A DNA stretch of 21,392 nt from Hungatella sp. UBA4396 (GCA_002389905.1 DGRE01000010.1:14299-35690), one strand, 5' to 3'. Shown: positions 1-6,439, counted from the first letter of the stretch. Numbers and translations are program-made. Notes: generated by a model not told the origin, from the letters alone.

Positions 1-24
1 GCCTCTTTCTGCGCTTTTTTCTAT

Positions 25-85
25 GGGGCGAATGCCCCCCATCATTGAGAAATGATTCGCATTTTGAATCATTTCTCAATGATGG
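25..85. repeat. Two adjacent hairpins, one with perfect 20-bp arms
   Basis: Positions 39-58 (CCATCATTGAGAAATGATTC) are the exact reverse complement of 66-85, with a 7-base loop (59-65). Directly to the left, GGGGC at 25-29 and GCCCC at 34-38 form a second short hairpin with a GAAT loop. The large hairpin lies about 57 bases past the stop of the leftward DUF4160 remnant, so it could end that transcript. However, it has no clear T-run on either side and its arms are unusually long and perfect, so a mobile palindromic repeat or the end of a small element is also possible. The structure is certain; its role is not. Confidence 0.6.
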
Positions 86-141
86 CCCCTGCGGACTCCC
101 CTAGCACCGCTCCAATGAAAACAATTGAATTCATATATTTT

Positions 142-397
142 TCAACAATAATAACTAATTTCTCCAAAGAAATCATACCACTTCTGAATCACTTCCCTGC
201 TTCTGGCTTCTATAATTCTCATAATATTTGCAAGAGTTTTATTCGGAATTTTAGAATTATTATTACACAGATAACATTTACCAGCCTTAGTTATCCAAAT
301 CTTAGTACTATTGGCAGAAGGATTCCCCTGGGCCACATGTACATGCACAGGCTCTAAGGGTTTGTTCTCAAGAACCAATCTTAAAAATTTGAGGCAT
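142..397 (-). pseudogene. DUF4160 family protein, frame broken near the start
   Basis: The reading frame ending at 142 gives a DUF4160-like protein: the PVHVHVAQG segment, a TKIWITKAGK strand, CNNNSKIP, a helix with IMRIIEARS, and the ending GEISYYC. In its own frame the only available start is a TTG at 378 without a good ribosome site. A strong start exists upstream in another frame: GGAGG at 406-410, eight bases, then ATG at 397-395. That frame reads MPQIFKIGS and then hits TGA at 370-368. From memory of the family, MPQIFKIGS is the normal beginning, followed by a short aromatic segment before ENKPLEP. The gene therefore seems to have lost some tens of bases, not a multiple of three, around 370. 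It overlaps the end of the 90-aa gene by 17 bases. Translation from the TTG (78 aa) cannot be excluded. Confidence 0.6.
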
Positions 398-653
398 TTT
401 CGAAGCCTCCTTCTTGGGCAAATTCCAATATTAAATGTGCTGTTGATTCAATGATTTCCCGATACCGCTCAATCTCTGCGTCGGTAAATCCATTCACTTC
501 TTTCCAGGTATACTCAGGAAGAAAGCAGGATGCATAATGAAATCCGTCTTTTTCATCAGGTTTTTCAATATATACCTTTACTTCTCCGTTCTGATACATC
601 TCAGAATGAACGATTTCCGTGCCGTCATCTAATGTCATAAATGGATATATCAT
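381..653 (-). CDS. Uncharacterised 90-aa protein paired with DUF4160
   Basis: The protein begins MIYPFMTLDDGTEIVHSEM and is acidic, with a predicted beta-rich N-terminal half (HSEMYQNGEVKVYIEKP) and a helical C-terminal half (TDAEIERYREIIESTAHLI). I chose the ATG at 653 because GGAGG lies at 663-667 just before it, and because a good promoter occupies 702-730, inside the longer frame that would run up to 794. The gene is followed, with overlap, by the DUF4160 gene, and I recall the two as neighbours in other Firmicutes. DUF4160 genes often pair with small partner genes and have been suggested to be toxin-antitoxin-like; that is inference here. No function is assigned. Confidence 0.7.
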   Translation of the reverse strand: MIYPFMTLDDGTEIVHSEMYQNGEVKVYIEKPDEKDGFHYASCFLPEYTWKEVNGFTDAEIERYREIIESTAHLILEFAQEGGFENASNF

Positions 654-701
654 ATGATAAGACCTCCAATTCTGCTGCACCACTGCAAAAGCTTTATTTT
701 T

Positions 702-730
702 ATTATAGCATTGCCGGATGTAATTCGCAA
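702..730 (-). promoter_or_regulatory. Sigma-A type promoter for the 90-aa/DUF4160 unit
   Basis: Reading leftward, TTGCGA (730-725), a 17-base spacer and TATAAT (707-702) form a near-consensus housekeeping promoter. The start codon at 653 is about 50 bases downstream. Confidence 0.7.
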
Positions 731-857
731 GTTTCAAAAGCAATGATAAGTTCCTGTAAAATTTTTCTAAATTCCCATTCATAATCCATCTCAATCCCGC
801 ATAAAATATAAATAGTAAGGTTATGAAAACTTAACGAACCAAAGGAGAGGATACACT

Positions 858-1517
858 ATGGCTGAAATACACTACTTAATATCGGAAGCATCCAAAAAAG
901 TGGACGTAGAATCCCACGTCCTCCGATACTGGGAGGAGGAATTGGAATTAAAGATTCCCAGAAACGAAATGGATCACCGCTATTATACCGAGGCACACAT
1001 CCGTTTATTCAAGCAGATCAAGGATTTAAAAGAAAAAGGATATCAGCTGAAAGCCATTAAAACAGCCCTTGATAAAGTCATTGAGGACGAGCAGGACCCC
1101 GTCATAGCGGACGAGCTGCTGGAGGACCAGATAACCCAGGAATTAAAAGAAAACGCAGCCATGGTCTCAGAAGATGAAACAGGGCTGGAATTACATAATC
1201 CGGTCCCCACATCCCTTGCAAGGGAAAAAATGGAGCAGTTCGAGGAAATCATGAACCATATCATTGGACGAGCTCTGGAAATGAACAATGAGCAGTTGAG
1301 CCAGGACGTCAGCAATCTGGTCAACGAAAAAGTCATCAAGGAAATGGAATACCTGATGAACTTAAAAGAAGAAAAAGAAGAAGAGCGCTACAAGCAATTG
1401 GACGAGCTTTTACGCACCTATCAAAAGGACAACAAAGGCCGCGCCGAAGCAGCAGCGTCTAAGATTCCGTTTTTCAACCGCAAAAAGAAATTCGGCCGAA
1501 ACGGAAAAAAACTATAA
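858..1517 (+). CDS. MerR-family transcriptional regulator with coiled-coil tail
   Basis: 219 aa. Residues about 5-75 form a MerR-type winged helix-turn-helix: YLISEASKKVDVESHVLRYW (recognition helix ending in the typical RYW), then HRYYTEAHIRLFKQIKDLKEKGY (wing and helix 3). The rest is highly charged and predicted helical (about 80-195, probably a dimerising coiled coil), ending in a basic tail (FNRKKKFGRNGKKL). There is no cysteine-rich metal site or effector-binding domain, so this is not a metal- or drug-sensing MerR. Long-tailed clostridial MerR proteins of this kind lack a known ligand, and some are structural, like RacA. The start is set by AAAGGAG at 841-847. Transcription ends at the shared hairpin at 1562-1604. 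Confidence 0.85.
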   Translation: MAEIHYLISEASKKVDVESHVLRYWEEELELKIPRNEMDHRYYTEAHIRLFKQIKDLKEKGYQLKAIKTALDKVIEDEQDPVIADELLEDQITQELKENAAMVSEDETGLELHNPVPTSLAREKMEQFEEIMNHIIGRALEMNNEQLSQDVSNLVNEKVIKEMEYLMNLKEEKEEERYKQLDELLRTYQKDNKGRAEAAASKIPFFNRKKKFGRNGKKL

Positions 1518-1561
1518 ATTCAAACTACTTTCAGATAAACGCAGGCGAAGTCAGACCAGAC

Positions 1562-1604
1562 AAAAATCCGCAGCTCCCACTGAAAGTGTAAACTGCGGAT
1601 TTTT
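1562..1604. terminator. Bidirectional terminator between MerR gene and amidotransferase gene
   Basis: AAAAATCCGCAG (1562-1573) pairs with CTGCGGATTTTT (1593-1604). The T-run on the right serves the rightward MerR gene, and the A-run on the left gives Us to the leftward transcript ending at 1618. The loop can also pair CACT with AGTG. Confidence 0.85.
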
Positions 1605-1617
1605 TATCCATATCATA

Positions 1618-2331
1618 TCATTTTCTGCAAGCCCCCGCAAAGGCTTCAAATAAGCGGAGAGCTTCTTTTTGTTTCTCCCACAGATATTCCGGATGCCACT
1701 GAACCCCTATAAAAAAGGGGTATCCAGGCATTTCCAGGGCCTCAATCAGATGATCAGGAGAATAAGCCGAAGCAATCAGCCCCGGCGCCAGGTCCTTGAC
1801 CGACTGATGATGCATGCTGTTTACCTCTAAGGTTTCCATTCCTGATATCCGTTCCAAAAGACTTCCCTTCACCAATGCAACCCTATGGCAAGGCATATGA
1901 TAGTCAAAAGGCTGCTGATGGGCAACGGGAATTTCCCTTTTCACCTGAGAAGGAACATCCTGCCAGATATTCCCCCCTAAAGCGATATTCAGCACCTGAA
2001 TCCCCCGGCAGATTCCCAGAACCGGCTTTCCAAGCTCCAGAACCAGAGGAAGAAGGGAAAGCTCCATCTGATCCCTGGCAGCGGACACATTACCACAGTG
2101 AGCATGTGTTTCCTCTCCAAACAAAAAAGGATGGACATCAGGCCCGCCCGTAAATACAAAACCATCCAGATCCCTTGCAAGCTGTCTTAAATCCTCTTCA
2201 GAAGCCTCTAAGGGCATGACTACAGGAATGGCCCCCGCCTCTTTTAAGGCCCTTAAAAAAGTGGGCCGCATCTTAATATTATCATTATCCGTATCATGCA
2301 CCGGAGTCAGTCCGATCAGCGGTTTTTTCAT
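1618..2331 (-). CDS. Gamma-glutamyl-gamma-aminobutyrate hydrolase-like class I glutamine amidotransferase (peptidase C26)
   Basis: 237 aa, similar in length to PuuD-type hydrolases. The class I amidotransferase triad is visible: Cys108 in the nucleophile elbow GICRGIQ, and His213 and Glu215 in GVQWHPE. The oxyanion region is FVFTGGPDVHP (59-69). Family members cleave gamma-glutamyl amides such as gamma-glutamyl-GABA in polyamine breakdown, but none of the other puu genes is present, so the real substrate is unknown. I start at the ATG at 2331 (MKKPLIGLTP, the conserved family start), preceded by AGGAAGGG about 12 bases upstream. A longer in-frame extension to 2496 would run through the ferredoxin gene and its terminator and is not credible. 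The gene has no obvious promoter of its own (see the hairpin at 2357-2386). Confidence 0.85.
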   Translation of the reverse strand: MKKPLIGLTPVHDTDNDNIKMRPTFLRALKEAGAIPVVMPLEASEEDLRQLARDLDGFVFTGGPDVHPFLFGEETHAHCGNVSAARDQMELSLLPLVLELGKPVLGICRGIQVLNIALGGNIWQDVPSQVKREIPVAHQQPFDYHMPCHRVALVKGSLLERISGMETLEVNSMHHQSVKDLAPGLIASAYSPDHLIEALEMPGYPFFIGVQWHPEYLWEKQKEALRLFEAFAGACRK

Positions 2332-2356
2332 ATCCCCAATATCCCTTCCTAAAATA

Positions 2357-2386
2357 AAATACCTCTTCCCAAGAGAAGAGGTATTT
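2357..2386 (-). terminator. Terminator after ferredoxin, in the leader of the amidotransferase gene
   Basis: AAATACCTCTTC (2357-2368) is the exact complement of GAAGAGGTATTT (2375-2386), with a 6-base loop. Read leftward it is followed by a T-rich run (TATTTTATTTT). It lies 50 bases after the ferredoxin stop and only 26 bases before the amidotransferase start. Confidence 0.75.
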
Positions 2387-2435
2387 ATGTAAACATTTAA
2401 ACGTTCGATTTGATTAACCCTCATCGAATAGCAGA

Positions 2436-2606
2436 TTATGCCTCGGAAATAGCTCCTGTAGGACAGACACCTGCACAAGCGCCACAGTCGATACAAGAAT
2501 CTGCATCAATTACATACTGAGAATCACCTGAGCTGATAGCGCTTACTGGGCACTCACCTTCGCAGCTTCCGCAGCTAATACACGCATCACTAATCACATG
2601 TGCCAT
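2436..2606 (-). CDS. 2[4Fe-4S] ferredoxin
   Basis: 56 aa, the usual length of clostridial ferredoxins. The ATG at 2606 follows AAGGAGG (2622-2616). Two cluster motifs are complete: CISCGSCEGECP (Cys9, 12, 15, 19) and CIDCGACAGVCP (Cys38, 41, 44, 48). This is a soluble low-potential electron carrier. It lies downstream of the PflA gene in the same direction but has its own promoter (2644-2672) and terminator. It could supply the electron that reduces the [4Fe-4S] cluster of the PFL activase, as well as serve hydrogenase and pyruvate:ferredoxin oxidoreductase; that link is inferred from position only. Confidence 0.95.
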   Translation of the reverse strand: MAHVISDACISCGSCEGECPVSAISSGDSQYVIDADSCIDCGACAGVCPTGAISEA

Positions 2607-2643
2607 AATAAATTACCTCCTTAAATTCTATACATTTTTCTAT

Positions 2644-2672
2644 ATTCTATACCATAAATTAAAAATGTTCAA
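2644..2672 (-). promoter_or_regulatory. Promoter of the ferredoxin gene
   Basis: Reading leftward, TTGAAC (2672-2667), a 17-base spacer and TAGAAT (2649-2644). The ferredoxin start follows about 38 bases later. No separate terminator is visible after pflA, so read-through may add to expression. Confidence 0.65.
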
Positions 2673-2701
2673 GTAGAAAATGCTGCAAGTAATGTTTAAA
2701 T

Positions 2702-3469
2702 TTAGGAGCAATCCGGCTTGCTGGCACCTGCCCGGCCGTCCCGGATTCCCTGTAAGATGGTCTTCTTGGCCTCAATGGCCCCTTCCTTGGACATGGGAGG
2801 AACATCCTTTAAGGGATATTCCATTCCAAGGCTTTCGTATTTCACCTTTCCCATGTCGTGATAGGGAAGGACATCAAGTGCTTTTACATTCTTCAGTTCG
2901 CTGATGAACAGCCCCAGCCGGTATAAATCAGGTTTGTGGTCCGTAAGTCCGGGAACCACTACGTGGCGTATCCACAGAGGAATGTTCTTTTCGCTTAAGT
3001 ACCGGGCAAAATCCAGGATGTTTTCATTGGAATGTCCTGTAAGGGGTTTGTGCTTTTCTTCATCAATGTGCTTGATGTCCAGCATAACCAGGCTGGTGGA
3101 CTCTAAGAGCCTGTCTATTTTCTTTAAATACTCCGGATCATTTCTCCGGAAGGTGACTCCGGAGGTGTCGAGACAGGTATGAATGTCCTTTTCCCTTGCG
3201 GCCTCAAAAAGCTCTGTCACAAAGTCCAGCTGCATGAGAGGTTCCCCTCCGGTTGCGGTGATTCCGCCGCCCCGGTAAAAATGCCGGGCTGACTCGTATT
3301 GCTTTAATAGTTCATCTGCTGTCATGGGGCTGCCCCCTGCCATTTTCCAGGTATCCGGATTATGGCAGTACTGGCAGCGCATGGGACAGCCCTGTAAAAA
3401 AACCACCATGCGCACGCCTGGCCCGTCAACAGTGCCGAAGCTTTCAATGGAATGGATATATCCTGTCAT
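2702..3469 (-). CDS. pflA: Pyruvate formate-lyase activating enzyme (radical SAM)
   Basis: 255 aa, a little longer than E. coli PflA. The radical SAM motif CxxxCxxC is Cys28, Cys32 and Cys35 in GCPMRCQYCHN, preceded by the conserved SFGTVDGPGVR segment (10-20). A TGGEP motif for SAM binding follows (CTGGEP-like: ATGGEPLMQ), then DIKH (glycyl-radical activase signature) and HVVVPG. The enzyme uses SAM and a reduced [4Fe-4S] cluster to abstract hydrogen from the radical glycine of PFL. Here its target should be Gly56 of the separate small protein just upstream. The start at 3469 follows AAGGTG, 26 bases after the stop of that protein, so it is co-transcribed. Confidence 0.95.
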   Translation of the reverse strand: MTGYIHSIESFGTVDGPGVRMVVFLQGCPMRCQYCHNPDTWKMAGGSPMTADELLKQYESARHFYRGGGITATGGEPLMQLDFVTELFEAAREKDIHTCLDTSGVTFRRNDPEYLKKIDRLLESTSLVMLDIKHIDEEKHKPLTGHSNENILDFARYLSEKNIPLWIRHVVVPGLTDHKPDLYRLGLFISELKNVKALDVLPYHDMGKVKYESLGMEYPLKDVPPMSKEGAIEAKKTILQGIRDGRAGASKPDCS

Positions 3470-3495
3470 AAATGAGTCACCTTCTTTTCCGGAGC

Positions 3496-3741
3496 TTATA
3501 TATGGTCGTGGAAGGTACGGGAAATTACTTCATCCTGCTGTTCTTTTGTCAATTTGTTGAAGTTAACCGCATAGCCGGATACCCGTACAGTGAGCTGGGG
3601 ATAATTTTCCGGATGCTGCTGGGCATCCAAAAGTGTTTCGCGGGTGAAGACATTGACATTTAAGTGATGTCCGCCTTCAGTCACATAGCCGTCCAGTAAA
3701 TTCACGAGGTTATCGATTTGGGATTCGCTGATATTTGCCAT
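3496..3741 (-). CDS. Separate glycyl-radical domain of pyruvate formate-lyase (GrcA/YfiD-like)
   Basis: 81 aa, equivalent to the C-terminal domain of a complete PFL: GGHHLNVNVFTRETLLDA, then the radical loop TVRVSGYAV with Gly56, and the ending KLTKEQQDEVISRTFHDHI. E. coli PFL ends in almost the same way. It has its own AAAGGAG site ahead of the ATG at 3741 and a clean 17-base gap after the preceding stop, so this is a true cistron and not the product of a frameshift. E. coli GrcA (YfiD) and T4 Y06I are known autonomous radical domains that repair oxygen-cleaved PFL. Here the large PFL chain has no radical domain at all, so this protein should be needed for catalysis. Neighbours: linker protein upstream, pflA downstream. 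Confidence 0.9.
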   Translation of the reverse strand: MANISESQIDNLVNLLDGYVTEGGHHLNVNVFTRETLLDAQQHPENYPQLTVRVSGYAVNFNKLTKEQQDEVISRTFHDHI

Positions 3742-3758
3742 ATTATTTTTCTCCTTTT

Positions 3759-4001
3759 TTAGTTGTCTTCCTGGGAACTGGGATCGTCCAAGCCCTCAAA
3801 CAGGGTAGGGACCCGGCAGGCTGAATTGCCGTCTGCGCATTCCGTGGAATTTGTGGTGGTTACTGATTTTGCTGTTGTTCCTTCGGTGTTTATGATACCG
3901 TCTTCTGATACGCTGATGTTCATGTGTCCGCCATTTCCGGACATAAACTGGTCTAACATAGAAACGATATCATCGATTTGTCTTTCCTTTGAATCTGCCA
4001 T
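3759..4001 (-). CDS. Small PFL-associated protein resembling a radical domain without the glycine loop
   Basis: 80 aa. The first 31 residues match the start of the next gene's product: QIDDIVSMLDQFMSGNGG and HMNISV here against QIDNLVNLLDGYVTEGGH and HLNVNV there. After that it diverges: it has no RVSGYAV loop, a Ser/Thr-rich middle (TTAKSVTTTNSTE), two cysteines (55 and 62), and an acidic end. The ATG at 4001 follows AAGGAG eight to nine bases upstream, 12 bases after the large-subunit stop. It most likely arose by duplication of the radical-domain gene. It might hold the large chain open, guide activation, or occupy the active site when the radical domain is out; all of this is inference. 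Confidence 0.8.
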   Translation of the reverse strand: MADSKERQIDDIVSMLDQFMSGNGGHMNISVSEDGIINTEGTTAKSVTTTNSTECADGNSACRVPTLFEGLDDPSSQEDN

Positions 4002-4013
4002 AGCAGTCACTCC

Positions 4014-6074
4014 TTATTTCTGGTCCTCACTGAGAGCCAGCTCTAAATCAACCTCTAAATCTCCGGAGAAAATCTGATCTTCCTTGCCGAGAGCGCCGGG
4101 AACGATGGAGAAGGTGTTGGAAATTCCATCCTGGGCATCCTTAAATGGAAGCTTTGCAACGGAAGCTAAGGAAGATACAGCGCCGTGGGTATCCCTATGG
4201 TGCATAGGATTGGCGCCCGGAGCAAATGCTTCGCCCTTTTTACGTCCGTCAGGAGTGGAGCCTGTATTCTTTCCATATACCACGTTGGAGGTAATGGTCA
4301 GGATAGAAGTGGTAGGAATACCGCCTCTATAGGTGTGGACTCCCTTGACATAGTTCATAAAGGTGTGGACCAGCTCACTTGCAATCATGTCAACCCTGTC
4401 ATCGTTATTGCCGTATTTGGGGAAATCACCTTCTACAACATAGTCGACAACAACGCCATTTTCATCACGTATGGTTTTTACTTTGGCGTATTTGATTGCA
4501 GACAGAGAGTCAGCTACTACGGAAAGTCCGGCAATACCGGTTGCAAACCAACGGGTTACTTTTTTATCATGAAGAGCCATTTGGATGCGCTCATAACTGT
4601 ATTTGTCATGCATATAGTGGATGATGTTTAAGGTATTTACATAAACCCTTGCAAGCCACTTCATCATATCCTTATATGCGTCCATAACCTGATCATACTC
4701 CAGATATTCGGAGGTAATGGGACGGTATTTAGGTCCTACCTGTTTTTTGCTGACTTCGTCAACGCCGCCGTTAATGGCGTACAGAAGGCATTTTGCCAAG
4801 TTGGCACGGGCTCCGAAGAACTGCATTTCTTTACCAAGTCTCATGGAAGATACGCAGCAGGCGATGGCATAGTCATCTCCGTGGGAAACGCGCATTAAAT
4901 CATCATTCTCATACTGGATGGAAGAGGATTCGATGGAGCTCTTGGCACAGAACCGCTTAAAGTTCTGGGGAAGCTTTGTAGACCAGAGTACCGTCAGGTT
5001 CGGCTCCGGAGCAGTTCCTAAGTTCTGAAGAGTGTGCAGATAACGGTAGGACATCTTTGTTACCATATGGCGTCCGTCGATTCCCACACCGCCGATGGAT
5101 TCTGTTACCCAGGTAGGATCTCCGGAGAACAGCTCATTGTATTCCGGTGTACGGGCAAATTTTACCAGACGCAGCTTCATAATGAAGTGATCTACAAACT
5201 CCTGGATTTCTTCCTCGGTAAAGGTTCCCTCTGCCAAGTCTCTCTGAGCATAAATATCGATAAAGGTGGAGGTACGTCCAAGGGACATAGCAGCGCCGTT
5301 TTGCTCTTTAACTGCAGCTAAGTAAGCCAGATAAGTCCACTGAATGGCTTCCTGTACATTGGAAGCAGGCTTGGAAATGTCAAAGCCGTAAATGCTTCCC
5401 AGCTTCTTTAATTCCGCAAGAGCACGAAGCTGCTCGGAAAGCTCTTCTCTTTCCCTGATTACGTCAGAGTTCATGGAGGTACGGGTGGTGTTTTTCTGCT
5501 CTTCCTTGTCTTCAATAAGACGGTCAATTCCGTAAAGAGCTACCCTGCGGTAGTCACCGATAATACGTCCGCGTCCGTAAGCATCGGGAAGTCCGGTGAT
5601 GATGTGGCTGGAACGGCAGGCACGCATTTCCGGGGTATAAGCGTCAAAAACACCGGCATTGTGTGTCTTTCTGTGGGTGGAAAAGAATTCTGAAACTTCC
5701 GGATCAACGGTGTATCCATTGTCTGAACAGGCCTTTTCTGCCATACGGATGCCGCCGTAAGGCTGCAGGGAACGCTTAAAAGGCTTATCAGTCTGGAAGC
5801 CTGTGATTTTTTCTTTCTCTTTATCTAAATATCCGGCTGCGTGAGAGGTAAGGGTGGAAATGACCTTTGTGTCCATATCCAAAACACCGCCTGATTCCCG
5901 CTCCTGTCTGGTTAAGTCCATAACCTGGTTCCAAAGCTCTGTCGTTGCCTCGGTAGGACCGACAAGGAAGGAGTCGTCCCCGTCATAGGGAGTGTAGTTC
6001 TTCTGGATAAAGTCTCTGACGTTAATTTCTCTCTCCCAGACGCCCTTTGTAAAGTTTTTCCATTCTGGTTTCAT
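4014..6074 (-). CDS. pflB: Pyruvate formate-lyase catalytic chain lacking the glycyl-radical domain
   Basis: 686 aa; complete PFLs have about 740-760. The chain is collinear with E. coli PFL to near its end: KPEWKNFTKGVWEREINVRDFI at the N-terminus (two adjacent motifs), the active-site pair Cys406-Cys407 in IACCVSSMRLGKEMQFFGAR, NTGSTPDGRKKGEAFAPGAN (601-620), and NTFSIVPGALGKEDQ (653-667). It then stops at SEDQK, just where E. coli PFL continues into the radical domain. Pyruvate + CoA should give acetyl-CoA + formate only when the chain is joined by the small Gly-radical protein. I start at the ATG at 6074 because GGAGG (6088-6084) precedes it; a longer frame to 6140 adds residues unlike PFL. 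Promoter at 6226-6255. Confidence 0.93.
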   Translation of the reverse strand: MKPEWKNFTKGVWEREINVRDFIQKNYTPYDGDDSFLVGPTEATTELWNQVMDLTRQERESGGVLDMDTKVISTLTSHAAGYLDKEKEKITGFQTDKPFKRSLQPYGGIRMAEKACSDNGYTVDPEVSEFFSTHRKTHNAGVFDAYTPEMRACRSSHIITGLPDAYGRGRIIGDYRRVALYGIDRLIEDKEEQKNTTRTSMNSDVIREREELSEQLRALAELKKLGSIYGFDISKPASNVQEAIQWTYLAYLAAVKEQNGAAMSLGRTSTFIDIYAQRDLAEGTFTEEEIQEFVDHFIMKLRLVKFARTPEYNELFSGDPTWVTESIGGVGIDGRHMVTKMSYRYLHTLQNLGTAPEPNLTVLWSTKLPQNFKRFCAKSSIESSSIQYENDDLMRVSHGDDYAIACCVSSMRLGKEMQFFGARANLAKCLLYAINGGVDEVSKKQVGPKYRPITSEYLEYDQVMDAYKDMMKWLARVYVNTLNIIHYMHDKYSYERIQMALHDKKVTRWFATGIAGLSVVADSLSAIKYAKVKTIRDENGVVVDYVVEGDFPKYGNNDDRVDMIASELVHTFMNYVKGVHTYRGGIPTTSILTITSNVVYGKNTGSTPDGRKKGEAFAPGANPMHHRDTHGAVSSLASVAKLPFKDAQDGISNTFSIVPGALGKEDQIFSGDLEVDLELALSEDQK

Positions 6075-6151
6075 AATCGTGTACCTCCATGATATTTTTT
6101 GTGATTTTTTATAGGAAAGTCCGATTTTACTGTGCTTCATCGAACTGCGGA

Positions 6152-6171
6152 TTTCTGCTTTCGGGCAGAAA
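6152..6171 (-). other. Hairpin in the pfl leader
   Basis: TTTCTGC (6152-6158) pairs with GCAGAAA (6165-6171) around a 6-base loop, and flanking TACTGT (6128-6133) and ACAGTA (6171-6176) could close a larger stem. It lies in the roughly 145-base untranslated leader of the pfl operon. It might stabilise the messenger or control it; the sequence does not match a riboswitch class I know. Confidence 0.4.
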
Positions 6172-6200
6172 CAGTAAATGAGTGTCGGAAAAAGCTTTTA

Positions 6201-6223
6201 ATTCATACAGCCCTTGTATGAAT
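6201..6223. promoter_or_regulatory. Inverted repeat at the pfl transcription start
   Basis: ATTCATAC (6201-6208) and GTATGAAT (6216-6223) form 8-base arms with a 7-base centre, placed at about +1 to +19 of the predicted pfl transcript. A further TATGAATA copy lies at 6232-6239 in the spacer. This is a plausible operator for a redox or carbon regulator, but it does not match the Rex (TTGTGA) or Fnr (TTGAT) consensus. Confidence 0.4.
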
Positions 6224-6225
6224 AT

Positions 6226-6255
6226 ATTATATATGAATACTGTATACAATGTCAA
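6226..6255 (-). promoter_or_regulatory. Promoter of the pfl operon
   Basis: Reading leftward, consensus TTGACA (6255-6250), an 18-base spacer and consensus TATAAT (6231-6226). Perfect hexamers suggest strong expression, as expected for a central fermentation enzyme. Confidence 0.8.
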
Positions 6256-6313
6256 CAACTTTATTTGAGAAAAAATAATCAATAGGCTCCAAGTGAAAAG
6301 TCTAATTTAACTC

Positions 6314-6342
6314 TTGATAATTAGGGGGGAAAGTATTATAGT
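6314..6342 (+). promoter_or_regulatory. Promoter of the DUF1858 gene
   Basis: TTGATA (6314-6319), a 17-base spacer containing a G-run, and TATAGT (6337-6342). The start codon lies about 97 bases downstream. The -35 boxes of this and the divergent pfl promoter are about 60 bases apart. Confidence 0.6.
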
Positions 6343-6439
6343 AGAAGAGAATCCGGTTTGTCCTTGGATGATCGGATTTTTGATAAAAAAACAAATTATA
6401 TCAGAGATGGTATATACACTTTTTAAGGAGGAATGCAAA

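Noticed and set aside
52..357. Rightward 101-codon frame across the left edge
   Set aside because: Opposite-strand shadow of the DUF4160 gene, running through the palindrome, with no ribosome site.
654..794. N-terminal extension of the 90-aa protein to 794
   Set aside because: The promoter boxes at 725-730 and 702-707 lie inside it, and GGAGG directly precedes the ATG at 653.
2332..2496. N-terminal extension of the amidotransferase to a start at 2496
   Set aside because: It would cross the ferredoxin stop and its terminator, has no ribosome site, and the added residues do not resemble the family; MKKPLIGLTP at 2331 is the normal start.
3496..4014. Split PFL as the result of frameshifts or sequencing errors
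   Set aside because: The three frames are separated by stop codons with proper ribosome sites and ATGs, and the middle protein duplicates rather than continues the domain, so no single frameshift would restore a normal PFL.
4185..4631. Rightward 148-codon frame inside the PFL gene
   Set aside because: Antisense shadow of a strongly conserved coding region with no start signal.
6075..6140. Longer PFL start at 6140
   Set aside because: The added residues (KHSKIGLSYKKSQ...) are unlike PFL, and the ATG at 6074 has a strong ribosome site.
6226..6255. Rex or Fnr site at the pfl promoter
   Set aside because: No TTGTGA/TCACAA or TTGAT/ATCAA arrangement with correct spacing is present; only the ATTCATAC repeat is seen.
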